Assembly: GCA_963575745.1 (NCBI GenBank)
Contig: CAUYUJ010006513.1
Coordinates: forward strand, 395,908 to 459,907
DNA: 64,000 bases
DNA from: Prorocentrum cordatum
Lineage: Eukaryota; Sar; Dinophyceae; Prorocentrales; Prorocentraceae
Reading direction: 5' to 3'
Below, piece after piece: positions 1-10,232 of this stretch (position 1 is its first letter; every line of letters starts with the position of its first letter). The notes beneath the pieces are model-generated. The model saw only the letters and a list, made by a program, of their open reading frames with translations. It was not told the DNA's origin and searched no databases. A program made the position numbers and the translations under genes.

Positions 1-480
1 GGAAAAAGGAGGAAACCTCGAGCGGGAACGGTGTTCTTGCCAGGAGCTGCGCCAATTCAAAAGAGAGTGTCCAGCGTAAAACGGGAGGACTTCTCGGGCG
101 GGAGCGCTGGTTTTGTAGGAACGGCGGTTTTCGGCGGCGAGGAGGAGCACGGCCTTGAGTAAAAAAGAGAGAAAGTCTTGAGCGGAAGCGTTGTTGTTGC
201 TGGGGGCGGCGCCGATGAGAGAAAGACTAGCGCGCCAGTCCAAGGTAAAACGGGAGAAAGTATCGAGCGGTATCGCTGGTTTTGTTGGGACGGCGGCTTT
301 CGGCGGCGAGCAAGAGCACCGGCCCTGAATAAAAAAAGGGGAAGTCTCGAGCGGGAGTGTTGTTGTTGTTGGGGGGCCGGTTTTGGCGCCCCCCCAAACC
401 GCTCGAGCGTGAGCCTCATTTTCAATGAAAATGTAGCTGGCGCCGAGGCGAGAGCGTCAAAGCGCCTGGGGGAGGTCCAA
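1..480 (-). repeat. Degenerate tandem repeat, inverted relative to 6205-7330
   Basis: A GC-rich box (on the plus strand cggcgg-tttcggcggcgag) recurs at about 121 and 290, roughly 170 bp apart, between segments rich in cgagcgggagcg. The reverse complement of the same units forms the longer array at 6205-7330. Open frames here come from repeat composition. I see no gene. Confidence 0.7.
370..475 (+). repeat. Conserved ~100-bp box, copy 1
   Basis: This box starts with ggggggccggt, continues through cgagcgtgag and ends near gcgccgaggcgagagcg. Other copies lie at 6250-6350 (inverted) and 9050-9150 (same orientation). All three abut a CAA/CAG or TTG microsatellite, so box and microsatellite behave as one repeat module. 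Confidence 0.7.
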
Positions 481-504
481 CAAGAATAATTGATTTGCAA
501 TTAG

Positions 505-511
505 CACTCAA

Positions 512-552
<41 letters not shown>

Positions 553-640
553 ACAACAACCACAACAACCACAGCAACAACAACAACAGCATAAAACAAC
601 AACAACAACAACAACAACAACAATAACAACAACAATCATG
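505..640 (+). repeat. CAACAG/CAA microsatellite
   Basis: Interrupted run of CAACAG and CAA triplets next to the ~100-bp box. The complementary TTG version lies at 8625-9045 in the inverted copy of this module. Confidence 0.95.
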
Positions 641-780
641 TTATGACTGTTCGCTCTTATCTGCTCGAGTATCCGTCAACGCGTATTTCACCAACCCTCT
701 ATACCCGCCCTCTTTGTCTTCGATCGCACCCCTTTTGGGGGGGGGGATGTTTCTTCCTTCCCTGCAGGCCGGGCCCCGGC
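640..780 (+). repeat. 'TGTTCGCTCTTAT' box, copy 1
   Basis: An approximately 130-bp segment starts with gttcgctcttatctgctcg, passes through tacccgccctctt and cgatcgcacccctttt, and ends in poly-G. A second direct copy is at 2545-2680 and an inverted copy at 8480-8620. It joins the CAA microsatellite to the GAC/minisatellite block. No coding function is visible. Confidence 0.7.
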
Positions 781-867
781 AAGCGGCGGGGCGGCCCCAG
801 ACCGTCGGCCTGGCCAGCGGCAGCGCTGATCGGCGGCAACCCGACGCCAAGAGGGACGGACAGGGGA

Positions 868-896
868 CCGACCACGACGACGACGACGACGACGAC

Positions 897-984
<88 letters not shown>

Positions 985-1060
985 GCGACGGCGGCGGCGG
1001 CGGCGACGACCACGACCACAACAACGACGACGACGGCGACGACGACGACAAACGAAAGCG
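868..1060 (+). repeat. GAC/GGC microsatellite
   Basis: Long interrupted (GAC)n with GGC patches. It is open in several frames and would give poly-Thr, poly-Asp or poly-Arg, as expected of a microsatellite and not of a protein. Confidence 0.95.
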
Positions 1061-1084
1061 AGAGCGAGAGCGAGAACGAAAGCG

Positions 1085-1830
1085 ACACCGGGACCACGAA
1101 GGGCATGCGTATGGGGCCACGAAGGGCGCGAAAGAGCGGGGGCCACGAAGGGCAAGGACGGGGCCACTGAGGGTAGCCACGGGGCCACGTGGGGCAGCGA
1201 GGGGGCCACAAAGGGCGACAGCGGGGCCACGAAGGGCATGCGTATGAGGCCACGACGGGCGCGAACGAGTGGGGGCCACGAAGGGCATACGTATATTGGG
1301 CCGCTGAAGGCAAGGACGGGGCCACTGAGGGCTGCAACGGGGCCACGAAAGGCAGCGAAGGGGCTACGAAAAGCGACAGCGGGGACACGAAGCGCATGCA
1401 TGTGGGGCCACGACGAGCGCAAACAAGCGGGGGCCACGAAGGGCATACATATATGGGGCCACGAAGGGCAGCGAAGGGGCCACGAAGGGCTGCGACGGGG
1501 CCACCAAGGGCAGCGATGGGGGCCACTAAGGGGCGCAACGGGACCACGACAGGCAGCGAGAGGGCCACGAAGGGCTGCAACGGGGCCACGAAAGGCAGCG
1601 AGAGGGCCACGGAGGGCTGTAACGGGGCCACGAAGGGCAGCGAGGGGGCCACGAAGGGCCGCAACGGGGCCACGAAGGGCAGCGAGGGGGCCACGAAGGG
1701 CGACAGCGGGGCCACGAAAAGCACCGAGAGGGCAACGAAGGGCTACAATGGGGCCACGAAGGGCAGCGAAGGGCAGCGAGGGGGCCACGAAGGGCTGCAA
1801 CGGGGCCACGAAGGGTTGCGAGATCCCGAT
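1085..1830 (+). repeat. 21-bp minisatellite, array 1
   Basis: Tandem units of 21 bp with the core gccacgaagggc, alternating tails tgcaacggg and agcgaggg, so the higher-order period is about 42 bp. Because 21 is divisible by 3, the array stays open in several frames on both strands. Further arrays are at 3215-3460 (same orientation) and 8040-8410 (inverted). Confidence 0.9.
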
Positions 1831-2130
1831 TCCTAAGTAAATTGTGAGGAAGTCCTAAGCGTGAGCGCGATTCCTGGGGGCCTGAGTGTCGGGAGCGCGG
1901 CGCTTGAGTAAACCGCAGGGAACACCAACGCAAGAGCGCGATCATTGGGTAAATTGCAAGCAAGCCTCCAGCGAGAGCGCGACGCCAAAGCGCCGAGAGA
2001 GCGATCCCTGAATAAAGTGTAAGGAAGTCCCAAGCGAGAGCGCGACTCCCGAATAAAATACGAGGACGTCTCAGGCGGGAGCGGGGGCCCTGGCCAAAGT
2101 GTGAGGAAGTCTCAGGCGGGAGCCATTGCT
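1830..2130 (+). repeat. Degenerate ~45-60-bp repeats, copy 1
   Basis: Recurring agcgcgattcc/gaataaattgtgaggaagtc segments adjoin the minisatellite. The same family is at 3580-3810 (direct) and 7745-8035 (inverted). Confidence 0.6.
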
Positions 2131-2139
2131 GTTGTAATC

Positions 2140-3210
2140 CAAGGGTCAACTGAGCCCCGTGACTCGGGTGTTGCTGGAAGTATCCCTGGCGGAAAGTGCC
2201 CCCGGGATTTCCAAGGAGGCCCCCGCGGGCTCCAGAGCACCCCGCACGAGGCCCAGACGGCCCCAGGGGCTCCACAATGGAGCGAAACATTTGGAACACC
2301 CTGGGCCAAGGGCACCTTTAGCAACCCCCGAAAAAACACGGTGCCAGCCCCAGAGGAAGCACTTCAATTGAAAAACACAATGGCCACTAAAGGAGGGACC
2401 TACCATACTTATTGTTCAGGTGTGAGAAGTTCAGCAACATCATCCACAAATCAACAAGGAAAACCACAAGACCAACAACAACACCACCAACAACAACATA
2501 AGCAACAACAACGACAACAACATTAGCAACAACAACGCCAATCATCTTAATATTGTTCGCTCTTATTTGCTCGCGTGTCATTCAAAACGAATATCCCGAA
2601 CCCTGGATACCCGCCCTCTTCGGTTTCGATCGTACCCTTTTGGTGGTGTATTCATTCCCTGCCACGTGTGGTTGGCGAAGCCCCTGGAAACGAAGGGCGA
2701 CAGCTAACGGGGGGAATGGGAACGAAGGGATCGGCGGAAGGGAGGGGAGGGGCAAGAAGGAGGGAGGACGATGATTTGCGCTGCGAGTGGCGGTTCAGCT
2801 TGCGTCATGGCTTGCGCCAGCCACTCCACCACAGGTTAACAATAAGTTTCGCCATGGGTCGCGCCATCAACAGCGCCACGTACCACCCCCTTGAAAGAAC
2901 ATACCGTGGATACCCCCACGGGTGGACATACAGCTGCGAACTGGTGTCAGAAACAAAGCTCGTGGTACCCTGAAAAGCAGCGGGATGTTGGGAGAGCAGG
3001 GCGGAAGGATAGTGAGAACTGCAACCGTGTTGAGAGGAGCGCGGGGATGTGGAGTGGATTGGGATGGAGTGGACAAGAGCAGGGTCCTAGGAGGAAGAGC
3101 GGCAAGGAGTGGAGAAGAGGAACCGGGAGGAGTGCGGAGGAGCGGGTGGCGCACGGAGGAATCTGGAGGAGGGGCTGGGAATATTTTTGGGGAAATGCAG
3201 AATGCGGTCA
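2140..3210. other. Mostly unassigned; contains CAA microsatellite and a box copy
   Basis: 2440-2540 is a CAA/CAACAT microsatellite. 2545-2680 is a second copy of the TGTTCGCTCTTAT box. The rest (2140-2440 and 2690-3210) shows no protein similarity, RNA gene or clear repeat that I can support. Confidence 0.6.
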
Positions 3211-3214
3211 CTGA

Positions 3215-3460
3215 CGGCAGCAAAGGTGCCACGAAGGGCAGCGAGAGGGCCACGAAAGGCGACAGCGGGGCTACGAAGGGCATGCGTATCGGGCCACGAC
3301 GGGCGACTGCGAGCGGGGGCCACGACAGGCATATAATGCGGGGCCACAATGGGCAGCGACTGGGCCACTGAGGGCAGCAACGGGGCCACGAGGGGCAGCG
3401 AGCGAAGGCGACCGCGGAACCAGCACGGGCAGCGAGGGGCATCGTAGGCGGGCGAATGGC
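3215..3460 (+). repeat. 21-bp minisatellite, array 2
   Basis: Shorter and more diverged array of gccacgaagggcagcgag-like units, the same family as 1085-1830. Confidence 0.75.
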
Positions 3461-3579
3461 ACCGAGCGGCGACTGCAGTCTCTAACGGGCTGGTCGGGCG
3501 GGCAGGCCCAGACGGGCGGGCGAGCGGGCGGGTCGTTGAAGCGTAAATTCTGCTTGAACCGCCAGACAATATGTAGCGG

Positions 3580-3830
3580 GAGCGCGATTCCTGAGTGTCG
3601 AGGAGCGGCATCTGGATAAATTGTGCGGACGTATCGGGCGGGAGCCGCGATTCGGTGGTAACTTGCGAGGAACTCCCAAACGAGCGCGATTCTTCAATAA
3701 ATTGGGAAGAAGTATCAAGCGGGAGCAGCGACCTGGTGGCAACTTGCAAGGAAGTCCCAAGAGAGAGCGCGATTCGTCAATAAATTGTGAGGAAGTACCA
3801 GGCGGGAGCCGATGTTGTTGTTGTTGTAAA
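3580..3830 (+). repeat. Degenerate ~45-60-bp repeats, copy 2
   Basis: Segments such as gcgggagc-gcgattc and aataaattg-gaggaagt recur about every 60 bp. It is the direct counterpart of 1830-2130 and the inverted counterpart of 7745-8035. Confidence 0.6.
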
Positions 3831-3964
3831 CCCGGGGCCAACGACACAGTTTGACCCTCAAGACTTTCCCTGATAAAAAAGGGTGCGAGCCCCGGGAAAG
3901 GCACTTCAATCGAAAAAACAATGTGCACCGGACGGGGGGGATCAACAATAATTATTCTGCAGAA

Positions 3965-4040
3965 ATGAGAGTTCAACAACAGCCGCAGCAGCAGCAGCAA
4001 CACCAGCAACAGCAACAGCAACAAAAACAATATCAATCAA
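3965..4040 (+). repeat. CAG/CAA microsatellite
   Basis: Run of cagcag and caacag triplets. Flanking sequence (agaaatgagagttcaacaac before it, taccctcatgcgcc after it) reappears inverted around 7560-7610. Confidence 0.9.
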
Positions 4041-4269
4041 TTTACCCTCATGCGCCATGTTTTCACATGCCACGTGCATCCATCATGAAAACGATCCCCA
4101 TCATGAAAGGTTATTGTCTTGGCGCAAGGGGGTCCGATGCACCTACACCCAGAACTCCCGCCCACGGAGGTCTCGCGAACGCCTCTTCCGAGGAACTTCA
4201 AAATACCTGTTCGCACGGCACATCGCCTTCGAAATCCCTCTGCCCGCGCCCTGTCTCGCGGAAAAAAAG

Positions 4270-4565
4270 GAGAGGTGGAGGAGGAGGAGGAGGAGGAGGA
4301 CCAGTGGAAACCCAAGAGTCATCAACGATGTTGGCATTAACCCTCCCTCCAAGCTCCCTCTTCATAGGCCCCTACAACGGTTCATTTCCATTGAGGGAAC
4401 TGCCTTGCTGGAAGACAACAGTTTGAAGATCATGAAGCGTGCCAAAACATTTTTTCTCGGGATTTCAACGCCACGTATCAACCTGCCTGCTGCGTCTTCA
4501 CGATCCAGAACCGTGCCAGAACACCACTTGTGGGACTTCAACACAGCGAATCAACATAATTGTTG
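4270..4565 (-). repeat. Composite microsatellite-associated repeat, 200-bp core (copy 1)
   Basis: A (GGA)n run at 4275-4300 is followed by a segment containing acccaagagtcatcaacgat, tcttcatagg and gacaacagttt, ending near gtgggacttcaac. The reverse complement recurs beside CTC microsatellites at 35230-35440, 62690-62890 and 63600-63930. The constant order is core, then TCC/GGA microsatellite. Confidence 0.75.
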
Positions 4566-4606
4566 CGCCCGCGAACTCCGGAATCCTTCCAATGTACCAT
4601 TGTTGG

Positions 4607-4638
4607 TACGTTGATCATGGGATCCCATGATCAACGTA
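4607..4638. repeat. Perfect 32-bp palindrome
   Basis: The sequence reads identically on both strands for 32 bp, centred on the BamHI-like ggatcc, with arms tacgttgatcatgg. It has no spacer, so it could extrude as a cruciform. It lies between the 200-bp core and the ~84-bp tandem array of the composite repeat. Confidence 0.97.
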
Positions 4639-4648
4639 TTCCCATGGG

Positions 4649-4688
4649 AAGAGTTTCACGGATTCCCATGGGAATCCGTGAAACTCTT
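4649..4688. repeat. Perfect 40-bp palindrome
   Basis: A second spacer-less palindrome, centred on cccatggg, with arms aagagtttcacggatt. It starts 10 bp after the first one. Its right arm (ccgtgaaactctt) is the start of the first ~84-bp tandem unit, so the left arm is an inverted duplicate of that unit's edge. Confidence 0.97.
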
Positions 4689-5350
4689 GCGAAAATTATA
4701 AAACGAATGTACGCGGCGGTAGCGCGAGAACCACATTTTGAGAACGACCCGCCCTCAATCCGTGAAACCCTTGCAAATGTTTAAAACGACTCTGCGCGGC
4801 GCTAAGGCGATAGCCACACGTTGAAAACGACCCGCCTTCAATCCGTGAAACTCTTGCACACTGTTAGAACGAATCTGCGCGGCGCTACGGCGAGAGCCAC
4901 ATTTCGAAAACGACCCGCCCTCAATCAGTGAATCTCTTACAAATGTTGAAAACGAATGCGCACGGCACTAACTCGAGAACCACATGTTGAAAACAACCCG
5001 CCCTCAATCCATAAAATGTTTGTAATTGTTTAAAACGAATGTGCGCGGCGCTAAGGCGAGAGCAACATTTTGAAAACAACCCGCCCCCAATCCGTCAAAC
5101 TCTTGCATTCGTTTGCAAAGAATATGCGCGGCGCTAGGGCGACAACCACATTTTGAAAACCACCCGCCCCCAATCCGTGAAACTCCTGCAGATCTTACAA
5201 CGAACGTGCGCGGCGCTAAAGCGAGAGCCACATTTTGAAAACGACCCGCCCTCAAACCGTGAAACTCTTGCAAATGTTTTAACCGAGTGTGCGCGGCGCT
5301 AAGGCGAGAGCCACATGTTGAAAACGACCCGCCCTCCATCCGTGAAACTG
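4675..5350 (-). repeat. ~84-bp tandem array, about 8 units
   Basis: Units share ccgtgaaactcttgca, then aaacgaa, gcgcggcgctaaggcgagag, ccacattttg and aaaacgacccgcc, with a period near 84 bp. The reverse complement of this unit occurs in small clusters at 34830-35080, 53760-54000, 61805-61930, 62440-62630 and 63290-63580, so this is a dispersed satellite-like family. Open frames of about 117 codons here are repeat artefacts. Confidence 0.9.
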
Positions 5351-5439
5351 TTGTCACTTTTTACGCTTCAGAGTCCTAACTGGTGAGGAAAGTGGTGAGG
5401 AAGTCTCAGGCGGAACGCCCGGCCCGCCCTAAAAACTGG

Positions 5440-6230
5440 CCTCGGGGTGCGACAGGAAGGAGTTATCCATAAGGAGAAGGAATGGAGGAGGAGGAAGAAG
5501 AAGAACGAAGAAGGACAGACTGCTCCTACCCAGGCCCCTCGGGCAAACCCACGGGCGCAGGAAAAACTCAAAGAGGCCGCTTCGCCGTCGTCATCGTCGC
5601 CGCCGCCGCCGCTGCCGTCGTCGTCGTGGTCGTGGTCGTGGTCGCCGCCGCCGCCGTCGTCGTCGTCGTGGTCGTCGTCGCCATCGTCGTCGATCCCACG
5701 GCGTACACGATGTCCACGCGTCCTTACGCGAGCCGCCACACAGGGAAGCGAAAACCATGCAAATTGTCATAGCGGCGGTCCCCACGCCCAGTCAACCTGA
5801 CGATGAACCCTCCTTGATCATCTCTCCACGCCCTCAATGGTCCACGCAAGGCCCGAAGCTGCGCAGAAAGACGAAAGAGAAGGAAAAGGCAGGGAGACCG
5901 AGGTTCTCGAGAAGGAGGAAGAGGAGGACGAGAGAAGAGGAGAGAGGATGAGGAAGAGGAGAGGCCAAGAACCACGCATCCCATCGGGAAGGACCGCTGG
6001 TCATGTCGCTCTTTCGGAACCTTCCTAAGGCCCCCCGAGGCGGGCCTGAGTAAAAAAGGAGGAGGTATCGAACGGGAGCGTTGTTGTTGTTGCTGCTGCT
6101 GTTGCTGGTGTTGTGTATGTTGTTGTTGTTGTTGTTGACGTTGTTGTTGTTGCTGTTGTTGCTGATGGTGCTGTTGTTGTTGCAACTGATGTTGTTGTTT
6201 TTGTTGTTGGTGTTGCTGTTGAATGTTAAT
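5440..6230. other. Microsatellites with short unassigned stretches
   Basis: GAG-rich sequence lies at 5470-5520, a GTC/GCC microsatellite at 5580-5700, GA-rich DNA at 5870-5970, and a TTG/CTG microsatellite at 6080-6225. No gene is supported. Confidence 0.8.
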
Positions 6231-6362
6231 TACTAAACAATTATTATTCTTAAAGGCGCCCTGGCGCTCTCGCCGAGGCGCCGGCTACATGTTCATTGAA
6301 AATGAAGCTCACGCTCGAGCGGTTTTGGGAACCGCCAAAACCGGCCCCCCAACACCAACACC

Positions 6363-6409
<47 letters not shown>

Positions 6410-7330
6410 CGCTCCCGTTCGAGACTTCCTCCTTCTTTACTCAGGGCTGGTGTTTTTGCTCGCCGCCGAAAGCCGCCGTCCTAACAAAACCAGCGCTCCC
6501 GCTCGAGACTTCCTCCCGTTTCACCTTGGACTCTCATCGGCGCCGCCCCCAGCAAAAACAACGTTCCCGCTCGAGGCTTCCTCCCTTTTTTACTCCTCCT
6601 CGCCGCCGAAAACCGCCGCCCCGACAAAACGAGCGCTCCCGCCCGAGACTTCCTTCCGTTTTACGCTGGACTGGCGCCCAACTCTCTTTTGAATTGGCGC
6701 CGCTCCCAGCAAGATCAACGCTCCCGCTCGAGGCTTCCTCCCTTTTTCCTGAAGACGGTGCTGTTCCTCGCCGCCGACAACCCCCGTCCCGACAAAACCA
6801 CGGTTCCCGCTCGATGCTTCCTTCCTCCATTCTTACTCAAGGCGGTGCTCCTCCTCGCCGCCGAAAACCGCCGCCCCGACAAAACCAGCGTTCCCGCCCG
6901 AGACTTCATTATGTTTTACGCTGGACTGGCACCGTCATCTCTTTTGAATTGGCGCCGCTCCCAGCAAGAGCAACGCTCCCGCTCGAGATGTCCTCTTTTT
7001 CCTCGGGACGGTGTTTATCCTCGCCGCCGACAACCCCCGTCCCGACAAAACCACGGCTTCCGCTCGATGCTTCCTCCTTTCTTACTCAAGGCGGTGTTCC
7101 TCCTCGCCGCCGAAAGCCGCCGTCCCAACAAAACCAGCGTTCCCGCTCGAGACGTCGTTTTGCTTTACGCTGGACTAGCGCCCTACTCTCTTCAGCAATG
7201 GCGGCGCTCCCAGCAACAACAGCAGCCCTGCTCGAGACTTCCTCCCTTTCTATTCAAGGCCAAGTCCTTGCCTCACCGCCGACAGCCCCCATCCCCACCA
7301 AGGCAACCCTGTAGTTCGATGCTTCCTTGT
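6205..7330 (+). repeat. Tandem repeat array of 87/165-bp units
   Basis: The box ctcgccgccgaaa-ccgcc recurs at about 6459, 6600, 6768, 6855, 7019, 7106 and 7275, with alternating spacings near 87 and 165 bp. Each is accompanied by cgctcccgctcgagacttcc. The first 480 bp of the window are an inverted copy. Its 363-codon frame is a low-complexity repeat product and I do not call it a gene. Confidence 0.85.
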
Positions 7331-7740
7331 GCTTTACCCTTCGCTGGGGTTTCGCTGGCGGTCTCGCATCGGCGCAGCAAGGCGCGGGCATGTGTTTTCG
7401 AGGCGGGATATGTTGAAATTCATCGGAGGAGGTGTTTGCAAGACCTCATTGGGCGGGATATCTGGGAATGGGAATCACGGACCCCGCTGTAGAACAAGAG
7501 TCCCCCATGATGTAGATGGTTATCATGATGGTCGCATGCTTCGTGTGGAAACATCGCGCATGAGGGTAAAATGATTGTTGTTGTTGTTGAACTCTCATTT
7601 CTGAAGAAAAGTAATTCGTGTTGATCCCCCACCACCGGTGCATACTGCTTTTTCTAAATCAAAGTGTGCCCCTCGACGCTCGCACCCTTTGTTACATGGA
7701 AATTATTGATGCTCAAACGTTGCCCCTGGCCCCCATGTTA
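7330..7740 (-). repeat. Inverted diverged copy of 3830-4260
   Basis: Segments match 3830-4260 in reverse complement: the cgcatgagggtaaa / tttaccctcatgcg boxes, the gttgaactctcatttct box and the gatccccc box keep the same relative order. No gene is seen. Confidence 0.55.
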
Positions 7741-7744
7741 CAAC

Positions 7745-8035
7745 GACAACGGCTCCCGCCTGAGACTTCCTCACAATTTAGCCAAGAACTCCGCTCCCGC
7801 CCGAGACTTCCTCGCATTTTATTCCGGAATCGCGCTCTTGCTTGGGACCCCCTTACAATATATTCAGGAATCGCTCTCCAGGCGCTCTGGAGTCGCGCTC
7901 TCGCTGGAGACTTGCTTGCAATTTACTGACGAATAGCGCCCTTGCGTTGGAAACCCGTGCAATTTACTCAAGCGCCGCGATCCCGACACCCAGGCACCCA
8001 GGAGTCGCGCTCACGCTTAACACTCCCTCACAGAT
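7745..8035 (-). repeat. Degenerate ~45-60-bp repeats, inverted copy
   Basis: Segments like cgctcccgcc(t/c)gagacttcctc and caatttactcaggaatcgc recur. This block borders the inverted 21-bp minisatellite exactly as 1830-2130 borders the direct one. Confidence 0.6.
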
Positions 8036-8039
8036 TACC

Positions 8040-8410
8040 TAAGAATCGGCATCCCGCTGCCCTTCGTGGCCCCGTTGCAGCCCTTCGTGGCCTCCTCGCT
8101 GCCCTTCGTGGCCCCGTTGCAGCCCTTCGTGGCCCCCTCGCTCCCCTTCGTGGCCCCGTTGCGGCCCTTCGTGGTCCCCTCGCTGCCCTTCGTGGCCCCG
8201 CTGCAGCCCTTCGTGGCCCCCTCGCTGCCCTTCGTGGCCCCGTTGCAGCCCTTCGTGGCCCCCTCGCTGCCCTTCGTGGCCCCGTTGCAGCCCTTCGTGG
8301 CCCCGTTGCAGCCCTTCGCGGCCCCGTTGCAGCCCTTCGTGGCCCCCTCGCTGCCCATCGTGGCCCCGTTGCAGCCCTTCTTGGCCCCCTCGTTGTCCTT
8401 CGTGGCACCA
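8040..8410 (-). repeat. 21-bp minisatellite, inverted array
   Basis: Reverse complement of the 1085-1830 family: gcccttcgtggcccc with alternating gttgca and tcgctg segments, period 21/42 bp and well conserved. The order minisatellite, 8430-8620 box, TTG microsatellite, ~100-bp box mirrors 370-1830. Confidence 0.9.
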
Positions 8411-8624
8411 TATATGTACGCCCTTCCCGCCGATCAGCGCTGCCGCTGGCCAGGCCGACGGTCCGCGGCCGCCCCGCCGCTTGCCGGGGCCAGGCCTGCA
8501 AGGAATAAAGGTATACACCCCAAAAGGGGTTCGATCGAAGACGAAAAGGGCGGGCATCGAGGATTTGGGAAATATGCGTTATTGAACACTCGAGCAAATA
8601 ACGGCGAAGAGTCTTACAATGATT

Positions 8625-8776
8625 GTTGGTGTTGATGTTGTTGTTGCTGCTGTTGCTGTTTCTGTTGTTGTTGGTGGTGGTGTTGTTGTTGTTGCTGTTG
8701 TTATTGTTGTTGTTGCTGTTGCTGCTGCTCCTGCTGTTGTTGTTGTTATTGTTGTTGTTGGTGTTGTTGTTGTTGC

Positions 8777-8811
<35 letters not shown>

Positions 8812-8911
8812 GTGTTGTTGTTGGTGTTGTTGTTGTTGTTGGTGGTGTTGTTGTTGTTATTGTTGTTGTTGGTGTTGTTGTTGTTGTTGGTGGTGTTGTT
8901 GTTGTTGTTGG

Positions 8912-8945
<34 letters not shown>

Positions 8946-9016
8946 GGTGCTGTTGTTGTTGTTGTTGTTGTTATTGTTGTTGTTGTTGTTATTGTTGTTG
9001 TTGTTGTTGTTGCTGA

Positions 9017-9047
<31 letters not shown>

Positions 9048-9050
9048 CGG
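8625..9050 (+). repeat. TTG microsatellite, about 425 bp
   Basis: Long (TTG)n with CTG, GTG and ATG interruptions, complementary to the CAA microsatellite of the direct module. It is followed by another copy of the ~100-bp box at 9050-9150 and a CAA/CAG run at 9160-9290. Confidence 0.95.
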
Positions 9051-9289
9051 GGGGCCGGTATGGCGGGACCCCGAAACGCCTGAGCGTGAGTTTGGATTTT
9101 GCAGGAAATGCAGCCGGCGCCCAAGCGAGAGCCCCAAGGCGTATTCAGGGGGCCCTACACCAACAGCAGCATCAACAACAACAACAGCATCAACAACAAT
9201 ATCAACAGCAACAACAACAACAACAACAACAGCAACAATCGTTACTACAACAAGAACAGCAACAACAAGGACAACGACAACAACAGGGA

Positions 9290-9725
9290 TACGGACGGTG
9301 CTGGACGCCTTTGGTGATGGCGACAGCTGGAGCCCCCGGCTTTGGAGGGATAGGAGCTTTCCCTGGCGCATTTCCCCCGGACGACGCCCCCCCCCCCCCA
9401 AAAAAAAAAAAAAAAAACCTGGCGAAGGACCCAACCATATGCTGTTGCGAGTACCGCAATTGTGAATCTCTTATTCGGTGGCGCTCCCTATGGGGCCACG
9501 AACCGTATGAGGGGTGTGCCAAACTGTGGCGGGGTACACAACGCGAAGGAATACGACAGGTCGAATTACGGGAGACTGAACGCGGGTGAGTCAGAGCGTG
9601 AGTGAGCCTGAGTGTGAATGAGTCTGCGTGAGAGTGAGTATATTTGCGTGGATGCGATCATGGCTACGCCTAATGTAAATATATATGAATGTGAATGGTT
9701 CGGGCATGCCTGCCCGAACACTCGT
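9290..9725. other. Gene-free stretch with poly-A, GAGT-rich DNA and a hairpin
   Basis: Contains poly-C/poly-A at 9390-9417 and degenerate gtgagtgag repeats at 9588-9645. An inverted repeat at 9698-9719 has 9-bp arms gttcgggca and tgcccgaac with a 4-bp loop. The hairpin lies just beyond the 3' end of the Helitron-like element but is absent beside the second element, so it is probably not a Helitron terminator. Confidence 0.6.
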
Positions 9726-9729
9726 GGCA

Positions 9730-10232
9730 TTGAGCGTGGCCGCCGCAGGCAGCTTCCGCGGGAACCCCGACGGCAGCGCCCGCGCGCCGCGACGCCCATG
9801 TCGCCACGCCCCTCACGAGGATCACACCCGCTTCCGTCCCTCCTTTTCCTCCCTCTTTGTCTGCGCACTCCAAAAATCCAAGGCTGCGGACGCAGCGCAG
9901 CGCGGAGTCCCCGCGACGCGCGCAGGTCGCCCTGGAGGGGCCCCAGCGACGCGCGCGGGTCGTCCGCTGCGCGGAGCAAAGGGAGCTAGCTGGCAGGCTG
10001 ACAGCGGGCAAGGCTCTGGTCGCAAAGCAGAGCGACGACGGGCGAGCGGGGCGCTGGGCAGGACGCAGCAGCAAGGAGTTCCCACAACGCGCGCTGGTCG
10101 CCCCGGGAGGGTCCCAGCGACGCGCGCGGGTCGTCCGCGGCGCGAGGCCAAACAATTAGTCGGGCAGTCGAAAGAAGGCGCGGCTCGGGGGGGACGCTCA
10201 TCAGGTCAGGCCTCGCGGATAAACTCGGTGAA
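9730..10232 (-). repeat. 3' end shared by the two Helitron-like elements, copy 1
   Basis: About 500 bp align in order with 23105-23600, from tgagcgtggccgccgcagg through the last ten codons of the ORF (ending EFIREA-stop). The segment contains two pairs of the motif gcgacgcgcgcgggtcgtccg / cgcgcgc-ggtcgccc. It acts as the 3' untranslated region in both elements. Confidence 0.85.

Noticed and set aside
641-1836. Several overlapping open frames of 175-373 codons on both strands
   Set aside because: They translate the GAC microsatellite and the 21-bp minisatellite, whose period divisible by 3 keeps all frames open. The products are poly-amino-acid or GATKGSE-type repeats.
505-9290. CRISPR-like array
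   Set aside because: The repeats are contiguous tandem units without unique spacers, and the DNA is eukaryotic by its spliced leaders and introns.
8028-9434. 468-codon open frame rich in Asn
   Set aside because: It is the complement of the TTG microsatellite joined to the inverted minisatellite. No non-repeat domain.
9698-9719. Hairpin as the Helitron 3' terminator
   Set aside because: It lies outside the region shared with the second element, is absent there, and is not followed by CTRR at the usual distance.
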